Positions 23,053 to 31,445 of a stretch of DNA of 32,713 nucleotides are shown here, one piece after another. Origin of the DNA: Flavobacterium psychrophilum. GTDB taxonomy: Bacteria > Bacteroidota > Bacteroidia > Flavobacteriales > Flavobacteriaceae. Below the pieces are notes generated by a model. It had not been told where the DNA came from, ran no database searches, and saw nothing but the letters and a program-made list of their open reading frames with translations. The position numbers were made by a program, and so were the translations under genes. Where the stretch lies: positions 1-32,713 of the forward strand of contig CAMAWK010000007.1 of the NCBI GenBank assembly GCA_945861915.1. Reading direction: 5' to 3'. Positions within the stretch are counted from its first letter, which is position 1. Every line of letters starts with the position of its first letter.

Positions 23053-26000
23053 TTATTTCTTTATCACTCGAAGGTTTTTTGTGTTAGCATCTTGTGTTAC
23101 TAATACGTTATATATTCCCGATGGATAATTTCTTCCTACTTCGACAGAATTGGATTTTTCTTGTCGTATTTCAATTAATCGTCCGGTCATATCATAAACC
23201 TGAATTCCTGTTATAGCTCCTTTAGCCGATGACTCAACTTCAAGATTAAATACATTTGATGATGGGTTAGGATACGCAACTACCGAAAATCCTGGTTCCG
23301 CATGCATCTCTTCATTTATCACTGCATCACCCATACGAGCAACACAAGATTTGTAGTATAGCAAAACTGCCGCACTATAAGCATCAGGAGTACAAGGAGC
23401 AACTGAAAATTTAGCCCTGTAGTAATTTGCACCAATTGAAGCCTCGTCTACAATATAACTAGCAGAAGCCGCACCATCAATTGTTGTCCAATTTATGTTA
23501 TCGATAGAATGCTGCCAAGTAATATTACCAGAGTATCCTAATCCAATTGTTAATGTTTTGGATGTTCTAAAATCTATACACAACGGGCTTATTGATGTAT
23601 TGCCTGTAGGAGTGGTTGTACTTTTTGTGATTGATCTTGCAATTACTTTGTTTACAGTTACAATAGAAATATCTGAATATAAAACTGAACAAGAACCTAT
23701 AGTAATTATTGCTCTATAAGCGGTCGAAACTGTTAAAATTCCTGTAGAGATGCTTGAAGTTGTTCCTGCAACAGTTGTCCAAGTTGCTAATAATGGATCA
23801 GATAGCGTAAGATAATCTGTAGATTTTTGCCATACTATAGTACCTACTGAATTTGCTAATGTCAATGTTGTAGAAGTTCCAGTACAGATACTTGAATTTG
23901 AAGCAGAAATTGTTCCAGTTGTTGCTACAGTCCCATTTTGATACAATACCGGTGAGCTGTATACACTGGAGCATTGTCCGCTTGTTATCTTTGCCCTGAA
24001 GTAGGTATCAGCTGTAACATTTGTAATACTATAAGTTGCCGCACTACCAGTTGAAGTGGTTGTTTCAAATGTCGATGCACCTGATGGATTCATATAAATA
24101 CCTGATCTTAGATAAGGAGCTATAACGTAATTCACTCCCCCATCAGCAGAAAATTCCCATTGAATTGTCCCCGTATAACCTGCTAGTTTTATTGTTGAAA
24201 CTGAACTCGAACATACCGTTCCACCACCGGTTATGGTTCCCGCCACAGATGGTTTATCAACCAGAATGGTTTTAACAGCAGTGGTTGCAGCGGTACATGA
24301 ATTAGAAACAATACATCTTACATTAAGTGAAGACAACGAAGATGCGGTTACAGCATAAGTAGCACCGGTTCCTACATTATTCCAAATACTTCCTACGGCT
24401 GTTGATCGTGTAGCACTAGACTGCCATTGATAGGTAGTACCAACAGAACCTGTTAAACTAAAAGTTATAGCTCCATTAAGACAAACTGTTGCTGTCGGAG
24501 TGGTAACTACACCAGCTTTTGCAAGGGGTGAGACTGTTACGATATGAGCATCTGAATATGAAATGCAAGCTCCACTGGTGCTTTGCACTCTATAAGCTGT
24601 TGAAACGACTAAGTTTCCTGTACCTAATGTCCCCTCTCCTGAACCATCAAAAATGATAGGGGTTGTTAAACTATTTGCCATTGTAGTCCATGTCGCTGAT
24701 AAAGGGGAAGTAACATAGTTAGTTGATTTTTGCCATTTAATAATTCCTGATGTTTCAGTCACTTCAAGATTAGTCCCATTTCCATAACATAGGGTATTCG
24801 TTCCGGAAATTGTTCCCGAAAGTGCTGGTTGACTTATGGTTACAGCAACCGAGGCACTAACGGCCGAGTCACAGGAACCATTAACAACCTTAACTCTATA
24901 ATAGGTAGTAGTCGTTAAAGAAGGAGTTGTAAATGACGAACTATCAAATACTCCAACATCTGTCCAATCCAAGTCATTTAATGAATCTGTAGAAGAAGAT
25001 TGCCATTGTACTGTTCCAGAGTGAGCACCCAAAGTCAATGTTTTTGATCCACCAGAACAAATTTCACCTGCACCTGTAATTGTACCAGCTATAGATTTTA
25101 AAACGGTTACTGCTACTTTATTAGTATAGACATCGGTAGAGCAACTCACCTTTGCAAAATAATAAGTAGTTCCGTTTCCTATTCTATTTTTTGCTAAGAC
25201 TAAAGTGTTAGAAGTTTGCCCCCATATAGTACGATAGGTTCCAGTAGCAGAAACTGAATACATCCACTGGATATTTCCATATGAATTTATTAGCGTTAAA
25301 GAAACATCATTATTACCAGAGCAAACTGTAACATTATTTTCAAAAGGATAATCATTATTTTCATCACTACTAACACCAGACACATGACCTGCATCTGCCG
25401 CTCTTTCTGTTACGGTCACTGTAGCTGTAGCCTCTACAGTACAAGGATCTATAGGATCAACTGTATAAGTGTATACTAAACCTACATTGCTCCAGACTCC
25501 TCCAACTTCTGGCGTTCCACCTAGTTGAGCAAATAATTCTGAATCGGTTGGGATTGTTCCTTCACAAACCGTTAGTGTGCCATCTGTTCCAGCATTTGGA
25601 GCCGCTTGTTCGGTGACCGTTATGGTAGCTGTTGCGTCAGTGGCACATGGGGAAGTTGCTGATACAGTATAAGTATACACTAAATCTACATTGGTCCAAG
25701 TTCCGCCTGCATCTGGCGTTCCACCTAGTTGAGCAAATAATTCTGAATCGGTTGGGATTGTTCCCGCACAAACCGTTAGTGTGCCATTAGTACCTGCATT
25801 AGGTGCTGCTTGTTCGGTCACTGTTACGGTAGCGGTATCAGTTCCTGTACATGGAGCGGTGGCTGCTACGGTATAAGTATACACTAAACCTATGTTGGTC
25901 CATGTTCCGCCTGCATCTGGCGTTCCACCTAGTTGGGCAAATAATTCTGCGTCTGTTGGGGTTGTTCCCGTACAAATCGTTAGTGTGGCATCAGTTCCGG

Positions 26001-26577
26001 CATCTGGTTGGGCTTGTTCGGTCACTGTTACGGTAGCGGTATCAGTTCCTGTACATGGAGCGGTGGCTGCTACGGTATAGGTATACACTAACCCTACATT
26101 GGTCCATGTCCCGCCTGCATCTGGCGTTCCGCCTAGTTGGGAAAATAATTCTGAATTTGTTGGGGTTGTTCCCGCACAAACCGTTAGTGTTCCGTTTGTT
26201 CCAGCATTGGGCAATCCATTTACTGTTGTTGCAATAGTATTATCAGAATCATAATCTATTGAATCAGATGTCATCACAACCGAAACAATTTGTCCGTTTG
26301 TTAAAGCTGAAGTGATAAAAAAAACGCTATTCGTTCCAGCAGTTGCCGTCCCAACATACCATTGATAGGACACTGTTGTTCCTGCATCTACTGGAGTAGC
26401 CGTAAAAGTAACAGAGGTTCCTGCACAAATGACATTATCAGAATCACTTGAGGCAATACTGACACGCTGCGCATTTGCGTGAGTTCCTAAAATAACGAAT
26501 ACAAATAAAAGAAAACGTAAAATCATTGATTTTGACAAACATGAAAAAGACTTTGGGGAATGTAAATTTGTTTTCAT
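23053..26577 (-). CDS. T9SS-secreted Ig/PKD-like repeat protein, 1174 aa
   Basis: A secreted repeat protein with no visible enzyme domain. It has a signal peptide with a long basic lead (cleavage near 37, HANAQ) and one Ig-like domain (about 38-121). Four tandem 68-residue repeats follow (122-393; P-[ND]-AGT, ELFAQLGGTP, GLVYTYTV, ATVTVTEQ). Then come about seven ~90-residue Ig/PKD-like domains with a repeated C...WQ...YYRV/YRAK...C pattern. The end is a type A sorting domain (about 1090-1174; VVAYPNPSSNVFNLEV, YDMTGRLIE, SGIYNVLV, LRVIKK). Likely a surface adhesin or structural protein. It is close kin of the 880-aa protein and the gene at the window end. Confidence 0.92.
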   Translation of the reverse strand: MKTNLHSPKSFSCLSKSMILRFLLFVFVILGTHANAQRVSIASSDSDNVICAGTSVTFTATPVDAGTTVSYQWYVGTATAGTNSVFFITSALTNGQIVSVVMTSDSIDYDSDNTIATTVNGLPNAGTNGTLTVCAGTTPTNSELFSQLGGTPDAGGTWTNVGLVYTYTVAATAPCTGTDTATVTVTEQAQPDAGTDATLTICTGTTPTDAELFAQLGGTPDAGGTWTNIGLVYTYTVAATAPCTGTDTATVTVTEQAAPNAGTNGTLTVCAGTIPTDSELFAQLGGTPDAGGTWTNVDLVYTYTVSATSPCATDATATITVTEQAAPNAGTDGTLTVCEGTIPTDSELFAQLGGTPEVGGVWSNVGLVYTYTVDPIDPCTVEATATVTVTERAADAGHVSGVSSDENNDYPFENNVTVCSGNNDVSLTLINSYGNIQWMYSVSATGTYRTIWGQTSNTLVLAKNRIGNGTTYYFAKVSCSTDVYTNKVAVTVLKSIAGTITGAGEICSGGSKTLTLGAHSGTVQWQSSSTDSLNDLDWTDVGVFDSSSFTTPSLTTTTYYRVKVVNGSCDSAVSASVAVTISQPALSGTISGTNTLCYGNGTNLEVTETSGIIKWQKSTNYVTSPLSATWTTMANSLTTPIIFDGSGEGTLGTGNLVVSTAYRVQSTSGACISYSDAHIVTVSPLAKAGVVTTPTATVCLNGAITFSLTGSVGTTYQWQSSATRSTAVGSIWNNVGTGATYAVTASSLSSLNVRCIVSNSCTAATTAVKTILVDKPSVAGTITGGGTVCSSSVSTIKLAGYTGTIQWEFSADGGVNYVIAPYLRSGIYMNPSGASTFETTTSTGSAATYSITNVTADTYFRAKITSGQCSSVYSSPVLYQNGTVATTGTISASNSSICTGTSTTLTLANSVGTIVWQKSTDYLTLSDPLLATWTTVAGTTSSISTGILTVSTAYRAIITIGSCSVLYSDISIVTVNKVIARSITKSTTTPTGNTSISPLCIDFRTSKTLTIGLGYSGNITWQHSIDNINWTTIDGAASASYIVDEASIGANYYRAKFSVAPCTPDAYSAAVLLYYKSCVARMGDAVINEEMHAEPGFSVVAYPNPSSNVFNLEVESSAKGAITGIQVYDMTGRLIEIRQEKSNSVEVGRNYPSGIYNVLVTQDANTKNLRVIKK
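25399..26214 (-). repeat. four tandem 204-bp coding repeats
   Basis: Residues 122-393 of the 1174-aa protein are four in-frame copies of a 68-residue unit. Copies 1 and 2 (25807-26214) are nearly identical in DNA: the stretch from TGTTCGGTCACTGTTACGG onward recurs at 25811 and 26015, exactly 204 bp apart, over more than 60 bases. Copies 3 and 4 are more diverged. Confidence 0.92.
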
Positions 26578-26993
26578 AAAAGTAGGTATAACTATTTGTT
26601 TAAGAGTCTAAAGGATTGTCAAAAATAACAATTAAATGCAAATAAATCACATAATACATTTAAAAAAATAAAATGTTAATTGATTTTCACTAATGGATTT
26701 TTTTTGTAAAGTACTGTATCACAGGACTAAAAAATATTTGCACGCTGACGCCTGTTTGATTATCGTGATTTGTTAATTTTTACCGAAGATTAATACATGT
26801 TTAAATTTGCAAATGTCTGCATAAAAATATTTATAAAAAATTTGATTTGTAGTTTAATACATTTAAATTTAATGCTCCAGTACTATTTGTCTTTTGCACA
26901 TTAACTATCAGTTTTAATGAAAAATTAATAACTGAAAAAATGCAAGGAAAATTCCTTACAGTTATTAACCGAAACAATCTGTGAATTATTTTT
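26578..26993 (-). other. 416-bp intergenic region
   Basis: AT-rich spacer between the LRR gene and the 1174-aa gene. A possible -7 box (minus-strand TATTTTTG, 26620-26627) lies 43 nt before the ATG at 26577. A 67-codon minus-strand open frame across 26831-27034 overlaps the LRR gene and looks random. No RNA gene or strong hairpin seen. Confidence 0.5.
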
Positions 26994-27848
26994 TTAGTCT
27001 TCTGAAGCAAATGCTTTTTCTTTGTCAATGGCAATGTTTAACGTTGTCGCAACACCTTGATTGTCAATCATTGTCATGTTTAAAAAGTCTAATTTTGCTA
27101 ATTTTTTTGATACCAATCCATTAAATTTATTGTATGAAATATTCATTTCTTTAAGGTTTTTCAGTTTCTCTAAGTCAAGAGGGACTTGACCTTGCATTAA
27201 ATTATCAAACAAACTAAGTTGTTCTAAATTGATCAAATTGGATACTGAGTTTTCAAGAGATCCGCTAATTTTATTACTATTCAACAGCAGTACTTTTAGA
27301 CTTTTTATTGTATAAATTGAAGATGGAATTGTCCCTGAAATTTCATTATTGTACAAAGACAAAACCTCTAAATTAGATAAACCTCCAATTTCTATTGGGA
27401 TTTCTCCAGTAAATTTATTCATAAATAATTCAATGTTTTTTAATGAAGTTGCTTGACCTATAGAAGCAGGCAAAGTTCCTTCAAATAAATTGAACGATAA
27501 ATTCAATGAGACTAGGTTTTTTAAATTACCTATTGTACTTGGAATTGATCCTTTCAAGAAATTTTTAAACAAATTCAAAGTTCTTAACTGGGTCAAATTT
27601 GAAATTTCAGTCGGTAAAATACCTACTAAATTATTATTGCTCAATTGAATACCAACTACCTTATCTTTTTCAATAATTACACCATACCAAGATGAAACCG
27701 GCATTTTTAAATCCCATTTAGTAGACCAATTTTCGCCATCTGTGGAATAGTACAAGTTTAGTAATGAATTTTTTTCTAAAGTTGAAACTTCAGCTTTAAC
27801 AACAAATGAAATTATAAAAACTAAAAGTGAGGAAAATAAATTTTTCAT
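26994..27848 (-). CDS. secreted plant-type leucine-rich-repeat protein
   Basis: A 284-aa exported protein with a signal peptide (about 1-19, ending VVKAE). A cap of the LRR N-terminal kind follows (LLNLYYSTDGENW ... VSSWYGV, about 29-56). About eight LRRs of 23-24 residues cover 63-262, with the plant-type consensus L-x-x-L-x-L-x-x-N-x-x-x-G-x-I-P (FLKGSIPSTIGNLKNL, KFTGEIPIEIGGLSNL, EISGTIPSSI). It has no type A sorting domain, so unlike its neighbours it may stay in the periplasm or use another route. Likely a protein-protein or glycan-binding surface. No clear terminator follows. Confidence 0.88.
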   Translation of the reverse strand: MKNLFSSLLVFIISFVVKAEVSTLEKNSLLNLYYSTDGENWSTKWDLKMPVSSWYGVIIEKDKVVGIQLSNNNLVGILPTEISNLTQLRTLNLFKNFLKGSIPSTIGNLKNLVSLNLSFNLFEGTLPASIGQATSLKNIELFMNKFTGEIPIEIGGLSNLEVLSLYNNEISGTIPSSIYTIKSLKVLLLNSNKISGSLENSVSNLINLEQLSLFDNLMQGQVPLDLEKLKNLKEMNISYNKFNGLVSKKLAKLDFLNMTMIDNQGVATTLNIAIDKEKAFASED

Positions 27849-28220
27849 GATAATATTATTAATTTACAGAGCTAAAATACATCAACAATAGCTAAAACAC
27901 AAAATAAATCGACAAAATACATGTTTTGTAATAAATATAACTATTTTTCTTATAAATTTTACTTTATTATCTATTACGTACACCGATAATGTAAAGAGTT
28001 AAAAAATATAAATTACTATCGTTCCAATTCAGCTTAACGAATTTAAATTCCTAAAATAGCTTATTGATTTGGTTCCCTGCCCATGCTAGAAATACGAATT
28101 CAGAAATTGATTTGGAATCGAAATAGCTTTCTAATTGACATTAGTATGAAGATAGCGATTTATTTAAAATACATAAAAAAACCTCTTCAATAGTGAAGAG
28201 GTTTTGGTGTATTTAAATTA
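27849..28220. other. 372-bp intergenic region with a segment also found near 31330
   Basis: AT-rich. The stretch from about 28108 (TTGGAATCGAAATAGCTTTC, then TAATTGACATTA) to the terminator at 28205 is closely matched by 31330-31425, downstream of the next paralogue. No promoter box was found for the LRR gene and no ORF or RNA gene is visible. Confidence 0.6.
28175..28205 (-). terminator. terminator of the 880-aa gene
   Basis: CCTCTTCA and TGAAGAGG (28182-28189, 28194-28201) form a perfect stem, extended by A/T pairs, with a run of T on the minus strand. It begins 16 nt after the stop. Confidence 0.9.
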
Positions 28221-30863
28221 TTATTTCTTAATCAATCGAAGTGTTTTAACTTGCTCACCTTGAGTTACTATAACATTGTATATTCCTGAAGCGTACTCAC
28301 TGCCTAATTCAACATTTTCAGATTGTTGCACCTGACGTTGTTCTATGAGTTGTCCAGTCATATTATACACTTGTATACTGTTTGATTTTCCGCTTACTGA
28401 AGATGAAAACTCAAGATTAAATACCGATGAAGATGGATTTGGATACGCAATTACTGATAAAAATGGTTCTGTAATATCTTCTTTCTTCTTAATACTATCC
28501 ATATTAACTACACGAGCAACAACAGAACTTCCTGTTGGAGAAGTTGCATTAACGGTATTTGATTGTGCTTCAACTTTACTTATACCCACAACACAAATAG
28601 TAGAATATTGAGTTGAACAAGTACCTATGGTAACCATAGCTCTATAGGCAGTCGCAACTGTTATAACTCCTGTCGGTATAATTGGAGTTGTTCCAGAGAC
28701 TGTTGACCATGTTGCCAATAATGGAGTCGAAAGATAATTCGTTGATTTTTGCCACACTATTGTGCCCATAAAATTTGTTAATTCCAATGTGGTGGAACTA
28801 CCCGAATAAACACTTGATGCTTGAGCCGAAACGGTTCCTGCTGTTGCTACCATTGCATTTTTATACAATACTGATTCGGAATAAACTGAAGAACAAGAAC
28901 CATTGGTTACTTTTGCTCTGAAATAGGTATTATCGTTAATATTTGTTATACTGTAAGTTGCCGAGTTGCCCGTTGAGGTTGTTGTGTTAAATGTTGAAGC
29001 TTTAAATGGATTAGTATAAATCCCTGAAATTATATAAGGTGCAGTTGCAAAATTTACGCCGTCGGTTGAAAATTCCCATTGAATTTTTCCAATATAACCT
29101 GTCAATTGTATTGTTGATAGAGAATTTGAACATACTGTCCCCCCACCTTTTATAGTGCCAGCAACTGCCGCTTTATCTACAATTATCTTTTTAATGGAGG
29201 TCGTAGCAGTGGAACAACCTGGATTAGACACAATACATCTCACGTTAAGTGTCGCTAAAGACGCTGGAGAAGTAGTATAAGTTGCACCTGATCCGACACT
29301 TGAAAAAGTCCCTATTAAACCTGTAGGACTAGACTGCCAATCATAAACAGAACCCACTGAACCTTTCAGACTAAAAGTAATATTTCCATTTAGACAAACA
29401 CTAAGCTTATCTGTAACTATAATTCCTGATTTTGCCGTTGGTGCAACAGTTACTTTAACCATTGGCGTTTCAACATAACAAGTTCCACTGGCAATCTTTG
29501 CCTTAAACCAAGTAACCACAGTCAAGTTTCCTGAAGTTAACGTTGCTGTGATTTGTCCAGAAACTACTGTCCAAGATAAACCCGCATTAATTGATTTGTA
29601 CCACACAATTGCGTTAGCTGTTGTTTTTTCATTATTTATTAAACGTAAGACTGCCTGTTTTCCATAACAAGCACTACTTTCTCCTTCTTGTATGGTCCAT
29701 GTTCCTAAAGGTTTGTTTACACCAACCAATACAGGCTGGGAAACCACTGGCATACAATCCCCTGTCTGAACAACCGCTTGATAATACGTATTTGCTATTA
29801 GTGCCGGAGTTGTATAAGAAACGCCACTATTCCCTTCTATGTTTTTATAACTCCCTATTAAACCTGTAGCACTAGTTTGCCATTGAATCGTTTCTGATGA
29901 ACCAACCAAAGTCAAAGTTTTTGTGTTTCCTAAACAAATTGTGCCTGATCCAGTTATGGATCCAGGAATTGATTTTTGTACCGTTACTGCAATTTTATTC
30001 GTAAAAACAGTAGTAGAACAACTCACTTTTGCATAATAGTAAACAGTTCCTGATTCCATTAAATTTGATAAAACTAAAGTAGTGTTGTTTTCCTCTGGTA
30101 TAGAACGATAAGTTCCAGTAGGCGTATTTGAATAAAGCCATTGGATATTTCCGTATGAATCTGACAAGGTTAAAGCTAGATTGTTATTTCCAGTACAAAC
30201 CTTTACGGCTGTTGAGGAGGAAATTCCATTACTTGTAACCGAAACAATTCCTGAATTTATTGCTTTTTCTATTACTATTACCTTAGCTGAAGCTATCTCA
30301 CTACAAGGAGAATTCGCTCTCACAGTGTAGGTATATACCAAGCCTTCATTAGTCCACGTCCCACCATCATCAGGTGTTCCACCTAAATGCTCAAACAACT
30401 CTGTTTCGGTTGGGATTGTGCCCGAACAAACCGTTATAGTTCCGTCGATTCCAGCATTTGGCAAGGCATTTGTTGTTATAAGTATTCTATTTTCAGAAAC
30501 ATAATCCACTGAATCAGTAGTCATCACTAGACTCACTTCATCACCGTCCACTAAAGAAGAGGTCGTAAAAGTCAATTTATTTTCACCTACCGGAAGATCA
30601 CCTATATACCATTGGAAGGAAGTAGAAGCACCCTCATCTATAGGGGTTGCCGTAAAAGTAACGGTATTTCCAGCGCAAATAGTGTTGTCTCCAACATTCG
30701 AATCAATAATTACTGCTTGAGCATTTGCATTAATTCCACAACTAAATGTTACAAACAAAAATAATTGTACAATTTTATTCTTAAAAAAAGTCTTGGAAGC
30801 ATTTTGATTTTTACTGTAACACATCGCAAAACAAAAATTAGGGAAAAGTAAATTTATTTTCAT
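28221..30863 (-). CDS. T9SS-secreted Ig/PKD-like repeat protein, 880 aa
   Basis: A paralogue of the 1174-aa protein. The start MKINL matches MKTNL there, which supports this start despite the long lead before the hydrophobic signal (about 28-48, ending NANAQ). One Ig-like domain is followed by a single 68-residue-type repeat (NAGIDGTITVC ... ELFEHLGGTPDDGG ... GLVYTYTV). About six C...W/Q...Y...C Ig-like domains come next. One of them (GTIKGGGTVCSNS ... IQWEFSTDG ... SGIYTNPFKASTF) is nearly the same as in the 1174-aa protein. The type A sorting domain is the last ~85 residues (VIAYPNPSSSVFNLEF, YNMTGQLIEQRQV, SGIYNVIV, LRLIKK). Likely surface-exposed; no enzyme motif seen. Confidence 0.92.
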   Translation of the reverse strand: MKINLLFPNFCFAMCYSKNQNASKTFFKNKIVQLFLFVTFSCGINANAQAVIIDSNVGDNTICAGNTVTFTATPIDEGASTSFQWYIGDLPVGENKLTFTTSSLVDGDEVSLVMTTDSVDYVSENRILITTNALPNAGIDGTITVCSGTIPTETELFEHLGGTPDDGGTWTNEGLVYTYTVRANSPCSEIASAKVIVIEKAINSGIVSVTSNGISSSTAVKVCTGNNNLALTLSDSYGNIQWLYSNTPTGTYRSIPEENNTTLVLSNLMESGTVYYYAKVSCSTTVFTNKIAVTVQKSIPGSITGSGTICLGNTKTLTLVGSSETIQWQTSATGLIGSYKNIEGNSGVSYTTPALIANTYYQAVVQTGDCMPVVSQPVLVGVNKPLGTWTIQEGESSACYGKQAVLRLINNEKTTANAIVWYKSINAGLSWTVVSGQITATLTSGNLTVVTWFKAKIASGTCYVETPMVKVTVAPTAKSGIIVTDKLSVCLNGNITFSLKGSVGSVYDWQSSPTGLIGTFSSVGSGATYTTSPASLATLNVRCIVSNPGCSTATTSIKKIIVDKAAVAGTIKGGGTVCSNSLSTIQLTGYIGKIQWEFSTDGVNFATAPYIISGIYTNPFKASTFNTTTSTGNSATYSITNINDNTYFRAKVTNGSCSSVYSESVLYKNAMVATAGTVSAQASSVYSGSSTTLELTNFMGTIVWQKSTNYLSTPLLATWSTVSGTTPIIPTGVITVATAYRAMVTIGTCSTQYSTICVVGISKVEAQSNTVNATSPTGSSVVARVVNMDSIKKKEDITEPFLSVIAYPNPSSSVFNLEFSSSVSGKSNSIQVYNMTGQLIEQRQVQQSENVELGSEYASGIYNVIVTQGEQVKTLRLIKK

Positions 30864-31160
30864 AACAGAAGTAGGTTAAATTATTTGAGAAATTTTATGC
30901 TTATTTTATTATTAAATGTTCATTAATTTAGAATTCTAATTTAGCTGTAATCTGATGTTAAATTAGCTTCAAAACAACATTCCAAATCTAAAAAAACAAT
31001 TTAAAATAATCGTCAAAATACATAATAAATCGATAAAATACACAATTTTATAAATAATAATAAGAATATACGCATATTAAAAGCATTGGAATTGATTTAG
31101 CTGCGTGATCTATATGCTAAATCATAGGATCTAAGGTTAAATATGCTGTAACGAATTGGA

Positions 31161-31216
31161 ATGTCGCCCTGAGCTTGTCGAAGCCCAACTAAACTTCGAT
31201 AAGCTCAGGGCGACAT
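31161..31216. repeat. REP-like palindrome, 23-bp arms
   Basis: ATGTCGCCCTGAGCTTGTCGAAG (31161-31183, quoted here as ATGTCGCCCTGAGC plus TTGTCGAAG) is inverted at 31194-31216 with one mismatch and a 10-nt loop. It is GC-rich in an AT-rich spacer. The CCTGAGCTTGTCGAAG type of palindrome is a widespread interspersed repeat in bacterial intergenic regions. Confidence 0.85.
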
Positions 31217-31391
31217 ACGTATCAAAAAACTTTCAAATATTTTTAAATCCAAAATGATATCAATTAGCTGTTTTTGAATTTAAATAGCTGTATCTATTTG
31301 GTCAAGAAATATAAAAGTCTGGCATTGGGGCTGGAATCGAAATACCTTTCTAATTGACATTAAATTAAAGAGAGTGATTTATTAGAAAGAC

Positions 31392-31425
31392 AAAAAAAAG
31401 CCCCTTCAATAAATGAAGAGGCTTT
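31392..31425 (-). terminator. terminator of the last T9SS gene
   Basis: On the minus strand GCCTCTTCA and TGAAGGGGC pair (one U-G), followed by eight T. It starts just after the stop at 31446. Confidence 0.88.
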
Positions 31426-31445
31426 GGTATTTAAAATAAGTTTTT

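Larger units (their letters stand above)
30864..31445. other. 582-bp intergenic region
   Basis: AT-rich spacer upstream of the 880-aa gene. It holds the 23-bp palindrome at 31161-31216, a segment (about 31330-31425) shared with 28108-28205, and the terminator of the next gene. The leader just before 30863 (GAAGTAGGTTAAATTATTTG) resembles that of the 1174-aa gene (AAAGTAGGTATAACTATTTG). No clear TAnnTTTG box, ORF or RNA gene was found. Confidence 0.6.

Noticed and set aside
25399..26214. CRISPR-like regular repeat
   Set aside because: The repeats are 204-bp in-frame coding units without spacers, and there are no cas genes.
26831..27034. Minus-strand open frame of 67 codons
   Set aside because: Overlaps the LRR gene end in another frame, no promoter, no recognisable features.
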